64,000 bases of DNA from Medicago truncatula (Eukaryota; Streptophyta; Magnoliopsida; Fabales; Fabaceae): NCBI RefSeq assembly GCF_003473485.1, contig NC_053046.1:1560001-1624000 (forward strand), given 5' to 3'. Every line of letters begins with the position of its first letter. Positions within the stretch are counted from its first letter, which is position 1. The notes below the pieces were generated by a model that saw only the letters and a program-made list of their open reading frames with translations, did not search any database and was not told where the DNA came from. Below, one piece after another: positions 1 through 12,731 of this stretch. The position numbers were made by a program, and so were the translations under genes.

Positions 1-925
1 ACAACATTCGCAACACCTCTATATTCAGCTTCAGCACTAGAACGAGAAAGAGTAGACTGCCTTTTGGAAGACCAAGAGATAAGATTGTCATCGAGAAAAA
101 CACAGTACCCAGATGTGGAGCGTCTAGTGTCAGGACATCCACCCCAATCAACGTCAGTGTAAGAAATCAACTTAGTAATGGGGATGGTGATAAATGTAGA
201 CCAAGGTGTATGGTACCCTTTACATAATGGAGAATGTGCTTAAGAGCAACCATGTGTTCTATGTTGGGTGCATGCATGTGAAGACAGATTTTTTAAACTG
301 AATAGGAGATGTCGGGTCTAGTGAACGTGAGGTACTGTAAAGCTCCTGCAAGACTACGATATAAAGAAGGATCCTCATAAAGTGTATCAGAGGAGGTGCT
401 GAGTTTCTTCTTGGTATCGACAGGTGTGGCAGAAGGTTTGCAAGATGTCATGCCAGCATGCTCGATGATCTCAGAAGCATAGGTGCTTTGACTAAGAAAA
501 AGGCCACCAGGATGATGAGATACAACAATACCCAAAACATAACTCAAGGGTCCCAGGTCCTTCATCGCAAATTCAGATGCTAAGAGTGACATAATTGATT
601 TGTGAAGGGCATGAGAAGAGGTGATAAGTATGATGTCGTCCACATAGAGAAGACTGTAGGCGATGTCAGACTGTTGTTGATATATGAAGAGAGAGTGGTA
701 TGATGTGCTATGTCGGAAACCGGTGGTGGATACATAGTCAGCAAAACGTTGGTACCATATGCTCTGGGCGCTTGCTTGAGACCATAAAGTGACTTCTTCA
801 AACGACACACATAATCACTGCACTGAAAAGTGGAATCCATCGAGTTGCTTTTGAAGATCAGTGGGTTTCTTCCTTGATAGACACTCTTAAGTGTAAGAAT
901 GATGCTGAGTTTTCTGAGGAACATG
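1..925 (-). mobile_element. Ty1/copia retrotransposon remnant, RT and RNase H part (fossil)
   Basis: Read on the minus strand, this gives the end of a Ty1/copia polyprotein: reverse transcriptase with the YVDDI core and the SLYGLKQAPRA motif upstream of it, then RNase H with the family's [13 protein letters not shown] motif at the window edge. The order RT then RNase H is right for copia. The element is broken, with several interruptions, and it continues beyond base 1, so neither LTR is seen. It is an old copy. Confidence 0.9.
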
Positions 926-1730
926 GTTATATATTCTTATGGTATGCGCATTTGAGACTCAATATGCTTGTGTGGCGCTATGTACTCCTCCTCGTAATCT
1001 TCCAACAGTTGAATGCGAGGCTTGTGCCATACTCTCGGCGCTCTAGTGGACTCTTGACCATGAGTTGGAAAATGTAATTGTTGAAGTGGTGTATAAAGTA
1101 GTAGTGACAGACCTTATGAATCACTCAAAGGAATATTTTGATTTAGGGCTCATCATAGTGCAGAATTTACTAATAGATAAACGAATGAAATTGCACATAA
1201 TCTAACATAGGCAACACCGTTCATGATTAATATCCAAAAAAAAAATTATATCATAATTTACTTTGTATTCCTCTTTTAATTTATTTTGAAATGAAGAAGT
1301 AGTTTGCTATTGTGGGAAAAATAAGCTAGCAAATTGGAATTAGTCCGTTGGAGAGAAAACATGGAGGTAATTAAGTTATTTTGATGAAGTAAAAGGAGTT
1401 AAGAAAAAGAAAAAAGGTTCAAATTAATTGCAACAACAAAAACTATAGAACTGGAATTGGCTCTAGAATTTCATCTCAACCAAACTGAACATGCCATGTT
1501 GACTTGGCGAACAAACAAACCAAATGTGTAAGTCAATGGTTGGGATATGTGATGTCCATAATATATTATTAGGATCACCCTTCTTAGAAGGAAGGAATTA
1601 ATAAAGTAATAGGGTGGTATTGTTGTTTGTTATAATTCAAAGTCCACACTTCAATCTATATCTCTTTTTCTGATTCTCAGCACAAATTGCAAACTAGAGA
1701 ATTGAAATTGAAAGCTTTCAAGTGGTTATT
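926..1730. other. Intergenic, upstream of ARF-like gene
   Basis: AT-rich sequence between the copia remnant and the ARF-like gene. Short open frames around 930-1080 may belong to the same or another old element, but I could not assign them. No RNA gene or clear promoter was seen; the ARF 5' leader presumably lies in the last 100 bases or so. Confidence 0.4.
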
Positions 1731-3329
<1,599 letters not shown>

Positions 3330-3601
3330 TCTTCAATGTGAACCTTATCCTTCTAGTTGATGAACAAACGTGTGGAGTTTGGCCAGTTTCATTTAAGAAT
3401 AATGCATAATGTGGAATTGTTTTACTGTAAACTTGGGTTAAAATCACTCAACAAGAGTCTTTTTTTTAGATTGTGGAGTGTTGTAGAATCGCGTTTTCAT
3501 ATTTTAGGCCTTTAAGGTTTGTGAAATGTGTTTTAAGATCGGAGGGTGTGAGATGGTAAATGGGTAACCTAACCGTCCCGTTTTAATTGGTAACCGACCC
3601 G

Positions 3602-3605
<4 letters not shown>

Positions 3606-3667
<62 letters not shown>
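3606..3667. repeat. (TA)n microsatellite
   Basis: About 60 bases of uninterrupted TA dinucleotides downstream of the ARF-like gene. Confidence 0.95.
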
Positions 3668-3672
<5 letters not shown>

Positions 3673-4244
3673 TGGATTGGCTCAAGTCAAATGAAAGTGG
3701 ATTTAGCTTTTCTAATTTGGTTCACCAGATTTACAGTTTGGGTCAGCTAGTCGAGTTTTTATGCACACCCCTAAACAAAATCATCTAATGTGAAATAAAT
3801 TCATTTTTTGGCCTTTTTTTAATTACAAATTGTTCCCTCAATATTTTAAAAAATTGCAATTTGGTCTCTATTTTCAAATTTGATAAAATATTTAAAATTT
3901 ATAAAAATAACCCAAATTTTTTTTTTTTAATTTTAAATGCACTTTTGGTCCTTCTAAAACTAATTTTTACATTACTAATTAAAACATTATTATTTTTTTA
4001 ATTAGAGAAATTTTAATTAAGAAATTAAAATTTCTTTTACATTGTTTAAAAAACACAATTAAATATGTTATTAGAAAAAGAAAAGAAAAAAAAAAAAAGT
4101 AAAACCCTTATATTGTAAAAAAAAAATGAAGTAAAACCCTAGAACAAGAAAAATCAGAAGCAAAAGCTGAAAATCACGTTTAAGGGATCTGGGTCGCTCA
4201 AATTTACATTCTCCACAGTATAGGTTTGAAAATTGAGAGTGATG

Positions 4245-6675
4245 ATGGGGACAAGAAATTTAGTTTGGAATGTTACTAAAAAATTGGCCACAATTGGTCT
4301 CATTACTTTCACTGTCTCTGATCGTTATGCAACTGTTGTTCCTGTTCGTGGTGCTTCTATGTCTCCCACTTTCAATCCCAAAACTAATTCCTTCACAGGT
4401 TTTTTGTTTTTTTCTGCTACTTTTCTTTATAATTATAAGAAAAAATTGATTTTTACAATTGGGGTTTTGATTATTAATTATATGTTGCAGATGATTATGT
4501 CTTTGTTGAGAAACTTTGCCTTGATAAGTTCAAGTTTTCGCACGGTGATATCGTCATCTTCAGGTAATAATGCTGTTCATTTTTATGCCATATGTGCTTT
4601 GTGTATAATGACCTGTTTGGATAAACAACTTAATTAAGTGCTTATGTATAAGTTAATTCTACAAGAAAAGAAGAACAAATTTAAATTGCTTTTATACAAG
4701 CTATAAGCTGTTTTCATAAGTTATACTGAAGAGCTTATGACAATAAGATGAAAACAATATATATACATGTCATAAGTTGTTCCTATAAGCACTCCCAAAA
4801 AGTTTTGATCCACGTGAAGAAAGAATCCTGTCGTAAATAAAATAAAATAAAAACACACACACACAGACAAAGAACGTGCATGGTAATTTCAGAGTTTGGT
4901 TTAGTGGTGAAAAAAAACAAGTCTTGGATTTGGCGCTGGTTCCTTATTTGAGTACCGATGGTCCTTGTGAAGGGAGGAAAATCCAAATCCCGTTATTGGT
5001 ACGATTTGACTTCTACAAAGTTTCCCACTTTGGAATGTGGCATCATCGTATCACCAACGAAATCTGTTTAAAAAAAGAAAATCGTGCGTGTAGTTAATTC
5101 ATGAAACTGAGATTTTAGATTCATGACCAATGAACATTTAATTAAGACATGTTCTTCTGCAATTGATGAGTTGGTATTTTTCAAAAGTGTTTGCTCAAAT
5201 AAGTCAATCTGAAGAGGCCCAATGTCTGGAAGTTAATTTAGTTTGTAACTGTAGAACTAGGTGAACTCGCTACCGTAAACTTGAAAATTGTTTTAACAGT
5301 GTAATAATGTATTTGGATTAATATTGCATTTCTTTAGAAGTTATTGCCATTGGATGGTTCATTATGTACTCTATGCTATCTGATCTGCCTATAAAAATTA
5401 ATGACCTCTTGTTCTTATATTCATATGCTAATTTATGATAATTGAGACGGAGACCTATGTTGCTGTTTTTGGAAGTTCTTATTGACACAATGCGAAACTT
5501 TTGTAGTTCCCCGTCGAATTTTAAGGAGACACACATAAAGAGAATAATTGCATTACCTGGTGAGTGGTTTGTTAATCGTCATAACCAGGACGTACTGAAG
5601 GTTCCAGAAGGGCATTGTTGGGTTGAGGGAGACAATGCAGCTTCTAGCACAGATTCAAAATCATATGGACCTGTAAGTTGCTATTATCACTTTGAGTTTT
5701 TGGCATGACAATATTAAGATATGCAAAATGAAGCAAGAAAAATATGTTTTTATAAATCATCATTCTAGTATTGCATTGTAAAAAACTTCAACATTTCTTT
5801 GACATGAGCAATAGAAAATTAGAAGTCACAGCTTATAAGAATTACAATGCAAAACATAACCAGTCAGACTTCTATTACTAGAAGAGGAATAGACATATAT
5901 CGTGCTAAGGCCCCAAATTGGAATGGAATATAAATTTGTATTGTTGATGAAAATGAGAAAACGATTATAAAGGATGATCCCTAAAATCCCCACAGTAAGT
6001 GCTCCTCCAAGAAGATATTACTCTATCTGCCCAAACCCGAAGGTCTCTAACAGAAGATGCTGAATGCCCTTCCCCTCTAGCAAATTGGCCACCTAGACAG
6101 TTTCAACCGATTCCCTATTCAACCCATTTGTCAGGCTAAAGCCTAAACCCAGTACCTGACATATCATCTGTCAAGTCAATAGCCGTTTTGTTGACTTATT
6201 TCAATGCAATAAAGGCTAAGAGCTTCTTTGATTTATTTGGTATCCTTCGATTTCATTGCTTAATGTACTTAAGAAAAACTCTGTTCACAATAGTTTCATT
6301 TGAATCAACCCACTAGTCTATATTCAACCCGGTTCATATTTGCTCACTACTAGCCTTGTCTTTTGGCCCACCTAGGCAAACCTTGATCCCAGGCTATGAA
6401 ATAAGGATTTTCATGAACAACATTTACTCTTTATTGAACTACTTAGGAGTACTATAATGTTAGCCTTAACATAATTTTTTTATTGATGGGCTGTCGTGGA
6501 TTTTGTTAATGCTGCAATGTGGGCGATGTGACATCAAATAAATTTGGTAACATGACAATTTTGTTTGCAGGTTCCATTGGGTCTAGTACGAGGAAGGGTT
6601 ACTCATGTTGTTTGGCCTCCTCAAAGAATAGGAGCTGTCAAGAATACTACACCAGAAAGATTACCTTCTTCATAG
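4245..6675 (+). CDS. IMP2: Mitochondrial inner membrane protease subunit 2 (S26 signal peptidase)
   Basis: Coding exons 4245-4398, 4491-4563, 5507-5672 and 6571-6675 join with GT-AG borders into a 165-residue protein. It belongs to peptidase family S26 and is the plant IMP2 type, which removes sorting signals from proteins facing the intermembrane space. Residues 12-32 form the single N-terminal membrane segment. The catalytic serine is Ser38 in RGASMSPTF and the catalytic lysine is Lys87 in [11 protein letters not shown]. The motif [10 protein letters not shown] follows, then [12 protein letters not shown] and WPPQRIG near the C-terminus. The start at 4245 (MGTRN) fits the family; another ATG lies directly in front at 4242, and the choice adds only one Met. 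All motifs are intact, so it should be functional. Intron 2 (4564-5506) holds a MITE-like repeat and intron 3 is nearly 900 bases long. Confidence 0.93.
4608..4797. mobile_element. MITE-like repeat in IMP2 intron 2
   Basis: The left edge reads tttggataaacaacttaattaagtg. The interior has several CATAAG/CTTATA words, and the right edge repeats the gttgttcctataagc theme in reverse. These edges resemble the (G)TTTGGATAAACAGCTTA family that recurs at about 33.5 kb. Ends and target duplication are not crisp, so this is probably a decayed copy. Confidence 0.5.
5673..6570 (+). other. Intron 3 of IMP2
   Basis: About 900 bases with a normal GT donor and a TTTGTTTGCAG acceptor. The middle part (about 5,900-6,420) is richer in C and has a transposon-like look, but I recognise no terminal repeats or coding motif in it. 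Confidence 0.5.
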
Positions 6676-7208
6676 TCGGATCCTAATGCTATTGTCTGAC
6701 CTCTTCAAAGAGCCACACCGGAAAAGAACCACACCAGAAGAATAATTTTTGATCTCTAATGTTGTTCCCTTTGGTTGGAAAACCATTAATTAATTGGTCA
6801 TTGTGGAGAGAAGTTACCAACCCATTTGTTGATTGGATTCGTAGAACTTTGAATTTTGATTATATTCTAATCAAGGTAATCAATTTAAGATGTCACAAAT
6901 GAGATGAATGATATCATAACTGCTATTTTTTTAAGCAGAACTTGTCGAGATAATAATTCAAAGGGTGCCGCTAACTTAGTGCAAATGTGTTTACTAGTAT
7001 TTTGAAGTAATTAGTGCACTCAAATTTAATGGGTGGAGGGGTTATGTGTGCAGCCATAATTTGGGATGAGGATGATGGAGGCTTGTTATAGGACGCTAAA
7101 GAGGTTATAAATTCGTGTAATTCTTGTGTAATTGTGCTCGTAAGTTATATATATTATTTTTTTGACAGGAAGCTCGCAAGTTATATTATAATATATATAT
7201 ATGAGTCA

Positions 7209-7936
7209 GGATCCGTTGACACCTGACACCAGGTGTCAACGAATCCGTTAACACCAAATCATAGCCATTTATTATGTTTAATCCAAGGGTTCTAATTACT
7301 GTGAAATTAACTCACGTGAACCGTTCTCCACTTGATCCCCCCTAATCTGCACTCTCACACCTTCTCCTTTGCGCTAACCACCAAAGCTTGAAAGAACAAC
7401 AATGAAAGCTTCTTTTTCTTATCAATTATCACAAATCAACGCCAATTAATTTCTATGCACATCGATAATTGGCTACCACACAGTTTAATTCAAAGGGTTT
7501 TCTAATTTACTATAATCATAAAAATTGATTTTGTATATTGATATAGCATGAATCCAAATATGTATTTGCTTTAACGATTCACAAGCCGATCAATTGATTT
7601 ATGAACCCAATTCCTAGACTTATAATCCTGTCTCAATTTGTTTACGATTTCATGAGTTCTACATAAAAAATTGTCATTAATTTGCGATTAATATATGGAA
7701 TTAACGAAAGGGAAATGAAGATTGCAGATGATGAATGAATTCTAACAATTGGATGTTTGGGTCTAGTGGAGAAAAACAATTTGTTAGCTTTCAGGTAGAA
7801 TTTAAATCTAGTGTGTCTTGTTAAATAGACACATACGTGAGTTAATTTTACAATAATCGGGACCCTTGGATTAAATGTATTAAATGGTTAAGATTTGGTG
7901 TCAACGAATTCGTTGACACCTGGTGTCAACGGATCC
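7209..7936. mobile_element. Non-autonomous DNA transposon with ~110-bp terminal inverted repeats
   Basis: The ends match as inverted repeats over about 110 bases: both start GGATCCGTTGACACC and run to a TTAACTCACGT word (about 7,209-7,322 and 7,830-7,936). The left arm carries an extra 7-base TGACACC duplication. The inside (about 500 bases) has no long reading frame. Long inverted repeats without coding capacity are typical of Mutator-like (MULE) derivatives. I could not see a convincing 9-base target duplication, because the right side abuts a TA microsatellite. Confidence 0.8.
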
Positions 7937-7938
7937 TA

Positions 7939-7945
<7 letters not shown>

Positions 7946-8008
<63 letters not shown>

Positions 8009-8009
8009 C
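7946..8009. repeat. (TA)n then (CA)n microsatellite
   Basis: A TA run of about 50 bases passes into a short CACACACA run, directly beside the right end of the long-TIR transposon. Confidence 0.9.
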
Positions 8010-8571
8010 ACCAAGTCATTCAAACACCAAATAATCATATCAATTATTGGAGTAGCCCTATACATCAGGGGTATACAACAATTTCTAGAGTCTTACTCTT
8101 ATGGAAGGTTGAAATTAAATATAAAATGCTAAAGAACAAGAGTGTAAGAGACGTCCAACCAGCAAATTCCAACCAGCTATTTGCTGGAATTCTAGTGGAT
8201 CATAGTTAATTCTAAATAGATATTCTAGTTAAAAATTTGATCCGGGGTCCAACAATTTAGTTCCCTAAATTTTTGAGATGATAGTTAATTTCTTAAATTT
8301 AATAATGCTTGTTAATTCAGTCTTCTTCTAAATTATCTATTTAACGTGAACATGAGCAGATAATCAAACATTTAACCACGTAAGTAAGGCATGTTCTTAG
8401 AGGAATAAAATAATTTTGTTAAAAAATGTATACAAAAACTTTCATCCTATTATTTTTGAGAAAAAAATTTCGTATATAATGTGCTTTACGACTAGTGGTA
8501 TACTGATTTTGTAAAGACTGAAATAATAGTCGTATCTATCTTATTTATATAGTGAGAAAATTAATCAACAA
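8010..8571. other. Intergenic
   Basis: AT-rich, with no supported gene. The open frame through the TA run is an artefact of the microsatellite. Confidence 0.5.
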
Positions 8572-8645
8572 GCTCTCGTAGCTCAGTTGGTTAGAGCACC
8601 CGTTTAGTAAGCGGGAGGTCTTGAGTTCAACTCTCAACGAGAGCA
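8572..8645 (+). tRNA. tRNA-Thr (anticodon AGU)
   Basis: A complete cloverleaf can be folded. The acceptor stem GCTCTCG pairs with CGAGAGC. The D-arm holds TAGCTCAGTTGG (A box). The anticodon stem CCCGT/GCGGG carries loop TTAGTAA with anticodon AGT at 8606-8608. The T-arm holds GAGTTCAACTC (B box). Discriminator base is A. There is no intron. A run of T follows about 10 bases downstream, a normal RNA polymerase III terminator. The CCA end is not encoded, as expected for a nuclear gene. Confidence 0.97.
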
Positions 8646-8836
8646 AAATTATTATTTTTTTTATTCAATTATATTTTTGTCACTTCTCGTGCAATACTCA
8701 GACACAACATTTTCACTATATTATGATGAATGAACAATGAATATGAATTTACACATATAATTACAACACTTGTGGCTAAGAATTTGCTTATTATTTGACT
8801 AAATTCGTGTGGTTTACTTTAAGCATTAACATCAAT

Positions 8837-11450
8837 TCACCATCTTTCATCTCCAATCCAGTTATTTTTCTCTTTAGGCCCTGTAGGACCTTCCTCACCA
8901 TACAGTTCCACAGGAAGCTTTCTAAACAAATTACCAAATGAACTTCTAAGCCTTAAAGGAAGAGAATTTAAAATCTTATCAAGCTCAGTTTTTGAATCAT
9001 AAACAATTTTAGGACCCCATTGTCTCATATACTGCAACCATTGAGGCTCTTTAACAACATCGCCTAAATACGCAGCTGCAACGATCTCATAATGAACACT
9101 CGAATCCACACGCAAATTACTACGTCTAGCATCATTCCTGATACCAATTCCAAGTTTTGACGATCCTTGTATGTAGGTTCCAGGATGAGGGTAACTTGCA
9201 TGTCCATTTTTTGATGCATATACAATAGCTTTATTGCCATCAATATACTCTAATTCATATGCATCAACCCATTTACCACCACTGTGCTGTGAGTAATATA
9301 TACTCCAAAGTTCTCCAGTGAAGTTACTTATTCGAAGTGTGAAATGCTCCCAATCACCTATATGTTCACCAACTTTGCTAAAAGCCATGCTTTTCATTCC
9401 AAATTTGAGAGTAGAAGGTCCATTGAAAGGACAAAAAATCCACATTACAATGTCTGTGAAAGTTCCACCAAATGCTGGTTTCACATGAACATAAAGTTTA
9501 GCACTTTCCAAATCCCCGTGTTTGATAAATTCCCTTCTACTTTTATCATTTGGCAAATCTATCCAAAATTCCCCATCATTTGTTCCTCCACCCGGCAAAT
9601 TTGATCCACCTTCATCGATAGTCTCGCCTTCAGAAACACCCTTTCGGTACAAAAGGGCTCCATTGTTGAAAAACCAATCAACAGAAGAAGGCAAGTAAAT
9701 TTCCTCTGGATGAAAGAAAACAGTAGGGCCATAATGCTCTATAAGTGCATGTATTTGGTCGATCCACGGCATTGCTGATGGCGTTGGATTCAAATTCTTC
9801 AAACACACAACAGGTAACTCTTCTCCGTTGTTCCAACAACAACCACTGCAGTAAAAAGTCCCTACTGAAACCCCTTTCCCTAACATACCACGGTCACAGG
9901 GTCTCAAACTCCAAGCCCAAAATGGAAATTCGGGAATTATATTTCCAGCATCAAGTAATGTACGGTAAGGTTCACATTTATCGGTTAGGTCAACACGAAC
10001 GCAACTAATTTCATCTAAATTAGGCTTCTCACGGTTGTTAGTAACCAAGTAGCCAAGAGCCTTGTAACCTTCAGGAGGTTGAGGTAGCCAAAAGTAAGCA
10101 GCAGAATCAACCGGCATGGCGATTTTCTTTCTTCCTGAATTAGTACACCATACTAGAGCAAAATCAAGCGGGTTCCTTAAAGCTGGTAATTTGTTCTGGT
10201 TGCAAATGTTATTATACGAGGAATCTGCTACTTGTTTAGCAGCAAGTACAAAACCCCATAAAGGCTTGTAGCTAGGTTGACAATAGTGACCAAGGATATG
10301 AAACCCATCTGGAATTCCCACTGGTTTATAGAATGTAATAGCTTTTCTCGGCTCCACCATCACATTGCTGTTCCAAACAGTCTCAAACTTTGTGATCTTG
10401 CATACTTCAATTTCACCAAGGTTCACAATTCCAGAAGCAAAATCCTGTCCTGTAATCAGTAAAATAATCACCACACATATAAACAATAACTTGGTTAGAG
10501 AAGGGATCTAAATATAGTTCACCTGATAAGAAGAAATATCAATCATTTGTTGACCAATGACTTAACCAAAGTTAAATTGATTAGAAGAAAGGTCTTACCA
10601 TAGTTAATCTCTTGATAACAAAGATGAAACCTTTATTGATTGGTAAATTAACCAAAGTTAAATTTGATTAGAAGAAAGGTCTTCTTACTATAGTTCATCA
10701 GATTAGAGGAAAGGCAAAAACCTTAGTTAATCAATTACCTAAATAATAGTTAACTAAATTATAAGAAAGGTCTTACTATAGTTATAATTCAGCTGATTCG
10801 AAGAAAGATGATAAATTTGTCAACCGATTAGAAGAAATTTGTTACTATAGTTCATCTACTAGAAGAAAGATAAAATCTTTGTTGACAATTGATTTCACCT
10901 CAAGTGATTAGTCTCTACAGTTGCATGCAAAGAATATCCGGTTCACACGAAATGAAACAAAAAAAAAAAAAAAAAAAAAAAAACTTAACCATAGTTAAGT
11001 AATCAAGTGAACTAGTATTAAATAAGCATAATTGTTTAGAAGAAAGTAATCCTAGTTAAGTTGATTGGTTTCTTCAAAATCAAGTTAACATGGTTCAAAA
11101 TTCCATAAGATAGTAATCATGAGGATCGATCTATGAATTAATACATTAACATAGCAAAGGCAATTGCATTAAGTAATTAATTAATTAATGTTAATTGTCT
11201 GACAGATTAAATAATGAATAAAGATTGGTGTAGTTATACCTTGAGGCCATTGGGGAAGAGGGGTGTTGAGAGAAAAAGTGTTGGGAAGAAGATGATGATG
11301 ATCGGATGGATTGGGTTTGGAAGGAAAAAAGCAGTTGCATTTGGAACGAAGAAGCATATGGAAGAGAAGGTGCAGAGGAGATACAATAATTAAGTAAAGA
11401 ACAAGTAACACTTGGTTCTTCAGATTGATCAAAGTGGTTGTTGTGATCAT
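8837..11450 (-). CDS. DUF946 / Vps62-like protein
   Basis: Two exons on the minus strand, 11450-11240 and 10449-8837, join with GT-AG borders in frame and give up to 607 residues. The product matches the plant DUF946 (Pfam Vps62) family: the conserved entry PLPQWPQG-QDFASG spans the splice junction, followed by NLGEIEVCKITKFETVW, FYKPVGIPDGFHILGHY, FHPEEIYLPSSVDWFFNNGA, GEHIGDWEHFTLRISNF and NGHASYPHPGTYIQG. The family's role in plants is poorly known; the Vps62 name comes from weak similarity to a yeast vacuolar sorting protein. The first ATG gives a hydrophobic lead (about residues 12-34) that the family lacks. The in-frame ATG at 11357 (MLLRSKCNCFF) looks more like family N-termini and would give about 576 residues. 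No damage is seen. Confidence 0.9.
10530..10900 (-). repeat. Degenerate direct repeats in the DUF946 intron
   Basis: Inside the intron (10450-11239) a block with core TTAGAAGAAAGGTCTTAC-ATAGTT recurs about six times at irregular spacing of 45-70 bases, with substitutions between copies. It looks like a decayed minisatellite. A poly-A run follows at about 10,958-10,983. Confidence 0.65.
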
Positions 11451-12731
11451 CGTGAAATTGAAACTAATAAAACAATCTCCAATAATTTAGAACAAGTATC
11501 GTTTTCAATTGATGAAGAAGGGGACGGGACCTTCTCTCTTTGTCACTGTATGTGACGAGGCATAATAATGTTTGCTTGCGAGTTAATCAATTAATTAATT
11601 CTCTACTCACTCTTGTACCTTTACTTTCTTCTTCGTTTCAGGATCAGGATTGTTACCGACTTTCCTTCTCATTTATCCTTCTTTCTTTCCTTTTTTGTTT
11701 TACCAACTATCCTTCTACTTTTTTCGGTAAAAAAAAAACAAATACTTTCTAATTTTAACCTGTGTACGTACATCTAGAGTATAAAATTTGTTTTTATTTA
11801 TCCCTAATTCATTTTTTTAACCTTTTTAAATAAAATTGTTAATATGTCTATTTTGTATATGAATATTTCTAAATTGCCTTTTTTTATATATATGTATTAA
11901 ATTTAACTTTTCATATTTTAAAATAAGTTAATAATATTAATTAGATAGTATATATTTAAGAAAAAAATTATATATACATTTAATAATTTGGATAAGAGCA
12001 TATATTTAGGACATAACTTTTCCTTAAACAGTGTTTGTTTATAGTTAAGGAGGAATGAAGTATTTGAATAAGAAAATTTATTAAACAAGTTTCAATAATC
12101 TTTCATTTATGTCTATCTATCTCATAATTAAATGGATAATAAATACGGGATAGATAAATTGAATAAAATCTCACTCAACTTAGGACATATGATTGCTCTT
12201 CTCTAATTCGAACTCTGAAATGCCAACAATTGTTAGTACATAGTTTTTGTTTTTTTCTTTGAGTTTAATTTGACTTGCTAAGTCGGATAATTCCTTAAAA
12301 AATAGTTAGATGATATATAATAGCTATATATTGTAATTTTTTAAATAACCGCCATTTTTTTTTCCAAAGGAATAACCGCCAAATTATCAATATAATTCAT
12401 GTCCCTTTCTTCTTAAAAAAATGTAAAATAGTTCTAGCTTTTTTCTTTTTTTAGTAATAAAAAACAGCTTATATTTTTGGTGAAAGGCTTGTTGTAGTCG
12501 TGGAGGAAGTTCTATCCATCAAGTAGAATAGCGGTTGAAAATCAAGTGATAATGAATGATTCCACTAAACGACAAAAATCATCATTTCCATAACAAAATC
12601 AAACCCCGCCACGTCACCGCTCACCATAGATTCCTTTCTCATTTTTCTCATCTCCATTTCCCAACCACTCATTTTCTCTCTCACACATTTTCCCGGGAAA
12701 AAAGAAATAACCGCATTTCATCATCATCACT
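11451..12731. promoter_or_regulatory. Divergent intergenic region, DUF946 gene / RSH1
   Basis: About 1.3 kb separates the starts of two divergent genes and should hold both promoters. It is AT-rich. A pyrimidine-rich leader with CTCTCTC and TTTCTC words at about 12,630-12,690 lies just before the RSH1 start. I could not name a specific box with confidence. Confidence 0.45.

Noticed and set aside
7923-8132. Open frame with a poly Tyr-Ile stretch
   Set aside because: Produced by the TA microsatellite.
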